Origin: an uncultured Oscillospiraceae bacterium
GTDB taxonomy: Bacteria > Bacillota > Clostridia > Oscillospirales > Acutalibacteraceae
Length of the DNA stretch: 9,187 nt
Reading direction: 5' to 3'
Assembly (NCBI GenBank): GCA_905211675.1
Contig: CAJMBP010000057.1
Span: 1 to 9,187, forward strand
Positions 1 through 5,494 of this stretch are shown piece after piece (within the stretch, counting starts at the first letter, position 1; the number at the start of each line of letters is the position of its first letter). A program made the translations under genes and the position numbers. Under the pieces are notes generated by a model that saw nothing but the letters and a program-made list of their open reading frames with translations, made no database searches and was not told the DNA's origin.

Positions 1-8
1 TTATTTTC

Positions 9-37
9 TTGACAAAAATATTAAAAGGTTATACAAT
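9..37 (+). promoter_or_regulatory. Sigma-A promoter of efp
   Basis: A perfect -35 box TTGACA (9-14) is separated by 17 bp from a -10 box TACAAT (32-37). Transcription would start near position 44, giving a leader of about 50 nt before efp. Two further TATAAT hexamers (46-51 and 59-64) lie downstream but have no good -35 at the right distance. Confidence 0.85.
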
Positions 38-62
38 ATGTTGTATATAATATTATTGTATA
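30..62 (+). promoter_or_regulatory. Operator-like repeats over the efp -10/start region
   Basis: The 7-mer TATACAA (30-36) is followed 4 nt later by its reverse complement TTGTATA (41-47), and the latter is repeated directly at 56-62. The inverted pair straddles the -10 box and the predicted start site, where a repressor dimer could sit. The region is AT-rich, so chance is a real alternative and no regulator can be named. Confidence 0.3.
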
Positions 63-93
63 ATCAAAAAGTTTATTATGGAGGAATTTAAAA

Positions 94-651
94 ATGATAA
101 GTGCCGGTGATTTTAGAAATGGCGTTACCTTTGAAGAGGATGGTCAGGTTTTACAGGTTGTTGAATTTCAGCATGTTAAGCCCGGTAAAGGTGCCGCTTT
201 TGTAAGAACAAAAACCAAGAATGTTATTACAGGTGCGGTTGTTGAAAAATCGTATAACCCTACAGCAAAGTTTCCTACCGCTTATATCGAGCGTAAAGAT
301 ATGGAGTATTCTTATCAAGACGGCGATCTTTACTACTTTATGGATCAGGAAACCTATGAGCTTGTTCCCATTAACTCATCCGAAACAAGCGACAATTTTA
401 AGTTTGTAAAAGAGAATATGGTTTGCAAAATCTTGTCATACAAGGGCAAGGTTTTCGGCGTAGAGCCGCCCACATTTGTTGAGCTTACCGTTTCGGCTAC
501 CGAGCCCGGCTTTGCAGGCAATACGGCTACAAACGCCACAAAGCCCGCTACACTTGAAACAGGCTGTGAAATTCGCGTTCCGCTTTTCATAAACGAGGGC
601 GATGTAATTCGTATTGACACACGCACCGGCGAATATATGGAACGCGCTTAA
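94..651 (+). CDS. efp: Translation elongation factor P (EF-P)
   Basis: EF-P binds stalled ribosomes between the P and E sites and promotes peptide-bond formation at consecutive prolines. The 185-residue length is typical, with a KOW-like domain I (about 1-63) and two OB domains (about 65-128 and 130-184). The domain I loop reads KPGKG, which places the residue that is post-translationally modified in B. subtilis EF-P at Lys32. The N-terminal region (DFRNG, VVEFQHVKPGKGAAFVR) and the C-terminal KPATLETG / VPLFINEGDVIRIDTRTGEY signature are close to the B. subtilis protein. The ATG start is fixed by GGAGGA (80-85) and by the canonical MISAGDF beginning. It is the first gene after a strong promoter and is followed 26 nt later by the zinc-ribbon gene. 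No EF-P modification gene is in the window. Confidence 0.97.
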   Translation: MISAGDFRNGVTFEEDGQVLQVVEFQHVKPGKGAAFVRTKTKNVITGAVVEKSYNPTAKFPTAYIERKDMEYSYQDGDLYYFMDQETYELVPINSSETSDNFKFVKENMVCKILSYKGKVFGVEPPTFVELTVSATEPGFAGNTATNATKPATLETGCEIRVPLFINEGDVIRIDTRTGEYMERA

Positions 652-677
652 TTTAAATTATCTGGAGGAAAAGCACA

Positions 678-1118
678 ATGGATATTTGTGAAAAAATTGC
701 TTATATCAAAGGTCTTGCAGAGGGTCTTTCACTCGATTCCGACAGCAAAGAGGGCAAAATTCTTTCGGCTGTTATCGACCTTTTAGGTGACATCACCGAA
801 GAAATTTGTGACATTGAGGATGCTTGCGACGATATGAGCGAGCAGATTGACGCAGTAGATGAAGACCTCGCTTCTTTAGAAGATATTATTTACGAGGATG
901 ACGACTGCGATTGCTGTGATGACGATTGCGACTGTTGTGACGACGGCCTTTATGAAGTTGAGTGCCCTTCTTGCAATGATGTAATCTATCTTGATGAGGA
1001 TATGCTTGAAGAAGAGGGTATTGATTGCCCCAACTGCGGCACGCATTTGGAATTTGATTTTGATTGCGATTGTGATTGCTGTGACGATGACTGCGATTGT
1101 TGCGACGATGCAGAATAA
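678..1118 (+). CDS. CD1247-type zinc-ribbon protein with Asp/Cys-rich repeats
   Basis: This is a 146-residue, strongly acidic protein of unknown function. The first ~72 residues (KIAYIKGLAEGL, then helices rich in I/L/E/D, with DAVDEDLASLED) match what I recall of the N-terminal domain of the Clostridial 'CD1247' family. A zinc ribbon follows, with CPSC at 96-99 and CPNC at 117-120. It is bracketed by two identical 14-residue blocks of only Asp and Cys (76-89 and 131-144), each containing CDCC-DDD-CDCC. In total there are 20 cysteines. Metal binding is a reasonable inference, but catalysis is not indicated. The start is set by GGAGGA (664-669). The gene is 26 nt from efp and is closed by a terminator, so it is probably co-transcribed with efp. 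Family members I recall have an acidic linker and zinc ribbon but not these Cys blocks. Confidence 0.85.
   Translation: MDICEKIAYIKGLAEGLSLDSDSKEGKILSAVIDLLGDITEEICDIEDACDDMSEQIDAVDEDLASLEDIIYEDDDCDCCDDDCDCCDDGLYEVECPSCNDVIYLDEDMLEEEGIDCPNCGTHLEFDFDCDCDCCDDDCDCCDDAE
903..944 (+). repeat. Asp/Cys 14-codon repeat, copy 1
   Basis: Codons 76-89 of the zinc-ribbon protein encode DCDCCDDDCDCCDD, immediately before the zinc ribbon. The peptide is identical to copy 2 at 1068-1109, but 8 of the 14 codons differ by synonymous third-base changes. Confidence 0.9.
1068..1109 (+). repeat. Asp/Cys 14-codon repeat, copy 2
   Basis: Codons 131-144 encode the same DCDCCDDDCDCCDD peptide as copy 1. It follows the zinc ribbon and is preceded by a short DFDC extension. 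All differences from copy 1 are silent GAC/GAT or TGC/TGT swaps. Confidence 0.9.
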
Positions 1119-1137
1119 TTTGAAAGCTTAAATATTG

Positions 1138-1179
1138 CCGCACCTGTTTCGTTGCTTGACGATAGGGTGCGGTTTTTTT
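1138..1179 (+). terminator. Intrinsic terminator after the efp operon
   Basis: CCGCACC (1138-1144) pairs with GGTGCGG (1166-1172). An inner TCGT/ACGA stem (1149-1152 with 1159-1162) can form, and seven T residues follow (1173-1179). It sits 20 nt after the stop of the zinc-ribbon gene and only 12 nt before the ispD start, so it could also control read-through into ispD. Confidence 0.85.
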
Positions 1180-1191
1180 AAAGGAACAATT

Positions 1192-1929
1192 ATGAATACA
1201 ACTGAATTAAAATTGCAATACAATATTTGTGAAAATTCGGGTGAGGGCATACCCGTTGTGATTGTGGCGGCGGGGCAGTCTTCAAGAATGAAGGGTGTGA
1301 ACAAACAGTTTGTGTCACTGCTTGGAATTCCTGTAATAGCAAGAACACTTATGGCGTTTGAAAACTGTGCCGCAATATCTAAAATTATTATTGTAACCGC
1401 CGAGCGCAGTGTTGCCGACATGCAGCTTATTTGCGACAAATATATGATAAGCAAGGTTACAGACATTGTTTGCGGCGGCGACTGCCGTCATGACTCGGTT
1501 ATGAACGGTATTTCAAGGCTTGATATTTCAGACAGGAAGGTTCTTATTCATGACGGCGCGCGGCCCTTGGTTGAAACCGCCGACATAGTTGCGGTAGCCC
1601 GTGCACTTGAAGAATTTGACGCGGCGCTCTGTGTCCACAAAATAAACGACACGGTAAAAAAGGTTAATGAAGACGGTGTGGTAATTTCTACGCTCGACCG
1701 CGAAATGCTTTACGGCGCTCAAACACCGCAGGGGGTTGATGTCGATAAATATAAATCGGCATGTGAAAATGTCAAAAACCCCTCGGATTTCACCGATGAT
1801 GTTTCCGTTATGGAAGCGGCGGGATATACCGTTAAGGCAATAACGGGAAGCAACAAAAACATTAAGATTACCGCACCCGAAGATATTGCCATTGCCGAAA
1901 GTCTTTTAAAAGGGGAGGGCGGTTTATGA
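1192..1929 (+). CDS. ispD: 2-C-methyl-D-erythritol 4-phosphate cytidylyltransferase
   Basis: IspD transfers CMP from CTP to MEP to give CDP-ME, the third step of the non-mevalonate isoprenoid pathway. From the ATG at 1192 the protein has 245 residues. The CTP-binding loop is AAGQSSRM (26-33), followed by KQF (38-40), GGDCRHDSVMNGI (95-107) and HDGARP (120-125). Downstream are DTVKKV, AQTPQGV, TDDVSVMEAAG and a C-terminal KNIKITAPED block, all family signatures. The start is supported by AAGGA (1181-1185). The in-frame TTG at 1135 lies upstream of and within the terminator stem and is rejected. An N-terminal stretch of about 18 residues before VVIVAAG is slightly longer than usual. The stop overlaps the ispF start in ATGA, which suggests translational coupling. 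Confidence 0.95.
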   Translation: MNTTELKLQYNICENSGEGIPVVIVAAGQSSRMKGVNKQFVSLLGIPVIARTLMAFENCAAISKIIIVTAERSVADMQLICDKYMISKVTDIVCGGDCRHDSVMNGISRLDISDRKVLIHDGARPLVETADIVAVARALEEFDAALCVHKINDTVKKVNEDGVVISTLDREMLYGAQTPQGVDVDKYKSACENVKNPSDFTDDVSVMEAAGYTVKAITGSNKNIKITAPEDIAIAESLLKGEGGL

Positions 1930-2393
1930 GAATAGGTCACGGTTATGATGTTCACAGACTTGTTGAAAACAGAAGGCTGATATTAGGCGGCGTTGAAATA
2001 GACTATTCCTTGGGTCTGCTCGGCCATTCCGACGCCGATGTGCTGCTTCATGCGGTTTGTGATGCTCTTTTAGGCGCCGCCGCGCTTGGCGATATAGGCG
2101 GTCATTTTCCCGACAGTGACCCTAAGTACAACGGTATAAGTTCAAGAAAGCTTTTAAGGCACACCGTAAATCTCATAAATGAAAACGGGTATAAAATCGA
2201 AAATATAGATTGCACGGTAATTGTGCAAAAGCCCAAAATAAAAGACTATATATACAATATGCGTAAAAACATTGCCGAAGATTGCGGCATCAGTATAACA
2301 CTTGTAAATGTGAAGGCCACCACAGAAGAGGGGCTCGGCTTTACGGGCGACGGAAGCGGAATTGCGGCGCATGCAGTCTGCCTTATATCATAA
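1926..2393 (+). CDS. ispF: 2-C-methyl-D-erythritol 2,4-cyclodiphosphate synthase
   Basis: IspF cyclises CDP-ME 2-phosphate to MEcPP with release of CMP, as a homotrimer with a divalent metal. The 155-residue length is normal. The metal ligands are visible as D8 and H10 (GYDVHR) and H42 within GHSDADVLLHAVCDALLG. GDIGGHFPDSDP (55-66) and KATTEEGLGFTG (130-141) complete the family signature. The ATG at 1926 overlaps the ispD stop by 4 nt. This is the ispD-ispF pairing common in bacteria, here as separate genes rather than the fused IspDF form. IspE, the intervening enzyme, is not encoded in the window. Confidence 0.97.
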   Translation: MRIGHGYDVHRLVENRRLILGGVEIDYSLGLLGHSDADVLLHAVCDALLGAAALGDIGGHFPDSDPKYNGISSRKLLRHTVNLINENGYKIENIDCTVIVQKPKIKDYIYNMRKNIAEDCGISITLVNVKATTEEGLGFTGDGSGIAAHAVCLIS

Positions 2394-2404
2394 AAAAATG
2401 TCAG

Positions 2405-2434
2405 ACCGCATAAAATTTTAGCGGTGATTTTATG
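2405..2434 (+). promoter_or_regulatory. Two alternative hairpins over the DUF4830 start site
   Basis: ACCGC (2405-2409) plus TAAAA can pair with TTTTA plus GCGGT (2416-2425), burying the ribosome binding site GGTGAT (2423-2428). Alternatively CATAAAAT (2409-2416) pairs with ATTTTATG (2427-2434), which contains the start codon. The two structures are mutually exclusive. Whether either forms in vivo is unknown; the stems are AT-rich. Confidence 0.35.
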
Positions 2435-2878
2435 AAGTCTTATGTGACCTTTACCCGAAAAGGGTTGTCGGCAATGCTTGCGGCTATGATTTCCGTTATA
2501 CTTATATGCTGTAAAATATATGCGGTAAGCAATATGGGATTTAATGCTTCAACTAATGCTAAACGCCTTGAGTTTATAAGAAATACGGGTTATGAGGTTT
2601 TGTCAAACGAGCCCGAGACCAAAACGGTTGCAATACCCGAAGACTTTTCCGATGTTTATAAGAATTATAATAAATTGCAACGCTCGGCAGGGTATGATTT
2701 GTCAAATTACAAGGGCTGTGATGTTGTGATATATACCTATAAAATCAAAACACCGAGCGGTTATGACGGCGACTGTGTTTTTAATATGATGGTTTATAAC
2801 AACCGAGTTATCGGCGGAGATGTGTCCTCATCGGCGCTCGGGGGTTTTATGCTTTCTATAAAAAATCAAAGTGAGTGA
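2432..2878 (+). CDS. Membrane-anchored DUF4830 protein
   Basis: This is a 148-residue protein with a positively charged start (KSYVTFTRK) and one hydrophobic segment at about 11-32, which should act as a signal anchor or uncleaved signal peptide. LICC near its end is not a standard lipobox. The rest would be extracytoplasmic and matches my memory of DUF4830: NAKRLEFIRNTGYEV (42-56), AIPEDFSDVYKNYNKLQ (67-83), GYDLSNYKG, and VYNNRVIGGDVSSSALGGFM (121-140). The function of this family is not known to me. Translation probably uses GGTGAT (2423-2428), 3 nt before the ATG and thus unusually close. The gene overlaps the next one by 8 nt, so it is transcribed and probably translated together with the pseudouridine synthase. 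Confidence 0.8.
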   Translation: MKSYVTFTRKGLSAMLAAMISVILICCKIYAVSNMGFNASTNAKRLEFIRNTGYEVLSNEPETKTVAIPEDFSDVYKNYNKLQRSAGYDLSNYKGCDVVIYTYKIKTPSGYDGDCVFNMMVYNNRVIGGDVSSSALGGFMLSIKNQSE

Positions 2879-3596
2879 AAAAGTGAAAAAACAAAGACTT
2901 GATAAATTTATTGCAAATCAACTTAATATTTCACGCCGCGACGCGCGTACCGCTATTCACAGGGGTAACGCTACGGTTAATGGTGAGGTCGTAAAAGACG
3001 AGGCATATTTATTAGACATCGAAGCCGACCGAGTGGGTTGCTGCGGAAATTCGATAGGGTACAAGGAATTTGTATATATTGTTATGAATAAACCCGCAGG
3101 CGTGCTTTCTGCTTCAAGCGACAAATCTCGTGAAACGGTAATAGATTTAGTCCCCGACGGTATGAAACGGCATGGACTGTTTCCGGTCGGTAGGCTCGAT
3201 AAGGATACAACGGGGTTGCTAATAATAACCGACGACGGTGTTTTTGCGCACAACTGTATTTCGCCTAAAAAAATGATACCCAAATCGTATATCGCCGAAT
3301 TAGACGGCGAGATAAACGACGGTATTATTAAATGCTTTAAAGACGGCGTCACTCTAAGCGACGGAACCGTATGCAAAAGTGCCGAGCTGGAGCGTATTAG
3401 CGGAAACACCGTGCGCATAATAATTACAGAGGGCAAATACCATCAGATAAAGCGAATGTTCGGCACACAGAATTTAGGCGTCAATAAACTGCACCGTGAG
3501 TCAATCGGCGGTCTGTATCTGCCTGATAATTTAAAAACGGGCGAGTGCATAGAAATAAGCCGACAGGAGCTTGAGAATGCTGTTTCATTCAAATAA
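2871..3596 (+). CDS. RsuA/RluB-family rRNA pseudouridine synthase
   Basis: Enzymes of this family convert a specific uridine in 16S (RsuA) or 23S (RluB/E/F) rRNA to pseudouridine. The 241-residue protein has an N-terminal S4 RNA-binding domain (about 8-55: RLDKFIANQLNISRRDARTAI, then G-ATVNGEVV). A catalytic domain follows, with NKPAG (73-77) and the motif GRLDKDTTGLLI, in which D110 is the expected catalytic aspartate. GKYHQIKRMF near the C-terminus is also typical. The target base cannot be decided from sequence alone. The GTG start at 2871 lies inside the end of the DUF4830 gene and has no clear ribosome binding site, so re-initiation is likely. A second in-frame GTG at 2883 is an alternative start and would remove four residues. 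Confidence 0.92.
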   Translation: MSEKVKKQRLDKFIANQLNISRRDARTAIHRGNATVNGEVVKDEAYLLDIEADRVGCCGNSIGYKEFVYIVMNKPAGVLSASSDKSRETVIDLVPDGMKRHGLFPVGRLDKDTTGLLIITDDGVFAHNCISPKKMIPKSYIAELDGEINDGIIKCFKDGVTLSDGTVCKSAELERISGNTVRIIITEGKYHQIKRMFGTQNLGVNKLHRESIGGLYLPDNLKTGECIEISRQELENAVSFK

Positions 3597-3661
3597 TGTT
3601 CAAAAAGTAGTCACTTTTAACAAAAGGTTAAAAAAAACATTGTGTGAATTAGTTATAGCAT

Positions 3662-3689
3662 TTGACAAAAAAGTTTGTTATAATACAAA
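3662..3689 (+). promoter_or_regulatory. Promoter of the sugar ATPase gene
   Basis: A perfect TTGACA (3662-3667) is followed after 16 bp by TACAAA (3684-3689). A better -10 sequence, TATAAT (3679-3684), is only 11 bp from that -35, so the exact pairing is uncertain. ACAAA (3665-3669) and TTTGT (3674-3678) form an inverted repeat inside the promoter and could be an operator. No cre-like catabolite site is evident. Confidence 0.7.
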
Positions 3690-3722
3690 GGTAAATCAGC
3701 AATTTATCAGGAGGTCCATTTT

Positions 3723-4865
3723 ATGGCAAGTTTATCTCTTCGCAATGTTTACAAAAGATATCCCGGCGGCGTAACAGCCGTTTCCGATTTCAATCTTGAA
3801 ATCAAGGATAAAGAATTTATCATTCTTGTAGGTCCGTCAGGCTGCGGTAAATCTACAACACTCAGAATGGTTGCAGGTCTTGAAGAAATTTCCGACGGTG
3901 AAATTTATATAGGCGACCGCCTTGTAAATGACGTTGCACCTAAGGATCGCGACATCGCGATGGTTTTCCAGAACTATGCTCTTTATCCTCACATGACTGT
4001 TTTTGACAATATGGCATTCGGTCTTAAACTCCGTAAAACACCGAAGGATGAAATCAAGCGCCGTGTTGAAGAAGCAGCCAGAATCCTTGATATAGCTCAC
4101 CTTCTCGAACGCAAGCCTAAGGCTTTGTCGGGCGGTCAGCGTCAGCGTGTTGCTCTCGGTCGTGCCATAGTTCGTGAACCTAAGGTATTCTTGCTTGACG
4201 AACCTCTTTCTAACTTGGATGCTAAATTGCGTGCACAAATGCGTACCGAAATTTCTAAGCTTCATCAGCGTTTGGGTACAACCTTTATCTATGTAACCCA
4301 TGACCAGACCGAAGCTATGACAATGGGTACCCGTATCGTTGTTATGAAAAGCGGCCTTATTCAGCAGGTTGATACTCCTCAAAATCTTTATCTCTATCCC
4401 TGCAATCTTTTCGTTGCAGGCTTCATCGGTTCTCCTCAGATGAACTTTATCGAAGCAAAGATTTTGAAAGACGGCGACGATTTCTATGCAGAGTTCGGCT
4501 CTGAAGACACAAAAACAAGAGCAGGCGTTAAATTTAAGATTAAGCTTCCTGCCGAGAAGAATAAAGACGACCGTCTTGTTCCTTATGTTGACAAAGAAGT
4601 TATCATAGGCATTCGTCCCGAGCATGTTCATAATGAAGACGATTTGCTTGCCGCTAATCCCGAGGGTATAGTTGAAGCAAATGTTGAAGTTACCGAGCTT
4701 ATGGGTGCCGAAACATATCTTTACATGAACTGCGAAGGTCAGGCAATCAATGCGCGCGTTGCTCCTACAAACACAGCAAAGCCGGGCGACAAGATTAAGA
4801 TTGCTCTTGAGCCTTCTAAGATACACATCTTTGACAAAGACACCGAAGTTACAATTTGCAATTAA
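3723..4865 (+). CDS. Sugar ABC importer ATPase, UgpC/MsmK/MsmX type
   Basis: This 380-residue cytoplasmic ATPase powers carbohydrate uptake through CUT1-type ABC importers. The nucleotide-binding domain has Walker A GPSGCGKST (37-45), Q-loop Q83 in VFQNYALYPHM, signature LSGGQRQR (135-142), Walker B VFLLDEP (155-161) with E160, D-loop NLDA, and switch H193. The segment GFIGSPQMNFIEA begins the MalK-like regulatory region (from about 240), which contains IGIRPEHV and a TOBE/OB fold. The start is certain from AGGAGGT (3709-3715). The gene stands alone between its own promoter and terminator, with no permease or solute-binding gene beside it. That fits the shared 'orphan' ATPases such as MsmX and MsmK, which serve several importers. 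The exact sugars cannot be read from the sequence. Confidence 0.93.
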   Translation: MASLSLRNVYKRYPGGVTAVSDFNLEIKDKEFIILVGPSGCGKSTTLRMVAGLEEISDGEIYIGDRLVNDVAPKDRDIAMVFQNYALYPHMTVFDNMAFGLKLRKTPKDEIKRRVEEAARILDIAHLLERKPKALSGGQRQRVALGRAIVREPKVFLLDEPLSNLDAKLRAQMRTEISKLHQRLGTTFIYVTHDQTEAMTMGTRIVVMKSGLIQQVDTPQNLYLYPCNLFVAGFIGSPQMNFIEAKILKDGDDFYAEFGSEDTKTRAGVKFKIKLPAEKNKDDRLVPYVDKEVIIGIRPEHVHNEDDLLAANPEGIVEANVEVTELMGAETYLYMNCEGQAINARVAPTNTAKPGDKIKIALEPSKIHIFDKDTEVTICN

Positions 4866-4876
4866 AATTATCATTG

Positions 4877-4903
4877 CTGCACCGCAACAGCGGTGCAGTT
4901 TTT
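4877..4903 (+). terminator. Intrinsic terminator of the sugar ATPase gene
   Basis: A nine-base-pair GC-rich stem, CTGCACCGC (4877-4885) with GCGGTGCAG (4890-4898), closes an AACA loop and is followed by five T residues. It starts 11 nt after the stop codon. This is the strongest terminator in the window. Confidence 0.93.
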
Positions 4904-4925
4904 GTTATAAAATACAACAGCTATT

Positions 4926-4975
4926 AAAAATCAAGACTTTTTTTATAAAAATGTAAAAAAGGTCTTGATTTTTTT
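4926..4975 (+). terminator. Second, AT-rich hairpin terminator overlapping the mraZ promoter
   Basis: AAAAATCAAGAC (4926-4937) pairs with GTCTTGATTTTT (4962-4973). The stem can extend inward through T/A pairs to a loop near 4945-4954, about 19 pairs in all, and seven T residues occupy 4969-4975. Its A-rich 5' flank makes it potentially bidirectional. Its 3' arm contains the -35 box of the mraZ promoter. It may back up the terminator at 4877-4903 and insulate the division cluster. Confidence 0.7.
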
Positions 4976-4993
4976 GTTATGTGGCATTATAAT
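4965..4993 (+). promoter_or_regulatory. Promoter of the mraZ division cluster
   Basis: TTGATT (4965-4970) and a perfect TATAAT (4988-4993) are separated by 17 bp. Transcription would begin near position 5000, leaving a leader of about 65 nt that holds the AAAGTG box array. The -35 box lies within the preceding hairpin arm. Confidence 0.8.
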
Positions 4994-4998
4994 ACATT

Positions 4999-5054
4999 TA
5001 AGTGGTGAAAAGTGTATTAAAAAACCATAAAAGTGTATTAAAGTGTTGAAAGTG
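4999..5054 (+). promoter_or_regulatory. Array of AAAGTG boxes, probable MraZ binding sites
   Basis: AAAGTG occurs at 5009-5014, 5030-5035, 5040-5045 and 5049-5054, with a near match TAAGTG at 4999-5004. Box starts follow a period of about 10 bp with one degenerate position near 5019. A 14-bp stretch around the 5009 and 5030 boxes is repeated exactly (5008-5021 and 5029-5042). As I recall, MraZ of Mollicutes binds repeated AAAGTG(T/G) boxes of this spacing, and MraZ represses its own operon in several bacteria. The last box abuts the mraZ ribosome binding site. Confidence 0.8.
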
Positions 5055-5065
5055 AGGTGGCGACT

Positions 5066-5491
5066 GTGCTTTATGGCGGATATGACCATTCAATAGACAA
5101 GAAGGGCAGGGTTGCCATACCTGCGAAACTTCGTGCCGAGTTCGGCGAAACCTTTATGATAGCCAAAGGTATTTTCGGTAAAAACTGTATTTGCGTTTAT
5201 TCCAATGAACAGTGGGAAATACTCGTCAAAAAAATCGGTAATTTGCCCTCTGCAAAATCAAGTGCCGTAAAGCGTTATCTTTATGACGGCGCATTCAGCG
5301 TGGAATTTGACTCACAGGGCAGAATACTTATTCCGCAAACGCTCAGAGAATTTGCAGGTCTTGAAACCGAAGCACATATAATAGGCGTTGATACCAACCT
5401 TGAAATTTGGGACAAGGCAACATGGCAAAAGGCCAATTCCGAATACACCCCCGAAGCAATAGCCTCTATTGTAGAGGAACTTGAATTTTAG
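5066..5491 (+). CDS. mraZ: Transcriptional regulator MraZ
   Basis: MraZ is a ring-forming DNA-binding protein that controls the division and cell-wall cluster it heads. The 141-residue protein has two SpoVT/AbrB-type halves, with DKKGR (11-15) beginning DKKGRVAIPAKLR and DSQGR (82-86) beginning DSQGRILIP. These are the family's two DXXXR motifs. I chose GTG at 5066 because GAGGTGG (5054-5060) lies 5 nt upstream and because MLYGGYDHSID aligns with the usual MraZ beginning. The in-frame GTG at 5057 is part of that ribosome binding site and would add three residues. Autoregulation is suggested by the AAAGTG boxes in the leader. The stop is 3 nt before rsmH. Confidence 0.95.
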   Translation: MLYGGYDHSIDKKGRVAIPAKLRAEFGETFMIAKGIFGKNCICVYSNEQWEILVKKIGNLPSAKSSAVKRYLYDGAFSVEFDSQGRILIPQTLREFAGLETEAHIIGVDTNLEIWDKATWQKANSEYTPEAIASIVEELEF

Positions 5492-5494
5492 TCT

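Noticed and set aside
886..1143. Minus-strand frame rich in His/Arg/Asn opposite the Asp/Cys gene
   Set aside because: Its odd composition is just the complement of the GAY/TGY codons of the real gene, and it has no start signal or family resemblance.
1135..1191. Extended N-terminus of ispD from a TTG at 1135
   Set aside because: It would translate through the terminator stem, lacks a ribosome binding site and gives a non-homologous extension; ATG 1192 has AAGGA at the right distance.
3603..3633. Terminator after the pseudouridine synthase gene
   Set aside because: Small AT-only stems are possible (AAAAGT/ACTTTT, TTTTAAC/GTTAAAA), but there is no GC-rich stem and no T-run on the + strand; A-runs follow instead.
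3571..3774. 67-codon + strand frame between the pseudouridine synthase and ATPase genes
   Set aside because: It runs through the promoter and overlaps both neighbours out of frame, with no ribosome binding site or recognisable protein features.
3837..4874. 345-codon open frame on the minus strand opposite the sugar ATPase gene
   Set aside because: It mirrors the coding frame of a clear ABC ATPase, has no recognisable domain or ribosome binding site, and arises because the real gene uses few codons that read as stops in reverse.
4999..5054. Short CRISPR-like repeat array
   Set aside because: Repeats are 6-14 bp with gaps of only 3-15 bp, too short for CRISPR; the setting upstream of mraZ explains them as operator boxes.
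5057..5065. mraZ start at GTG 5057
   Set aside because: This GTG is part of the GAGGTGG ribosome binding site that serves GTG 5066, and the family N-terminus aligns with the later start.
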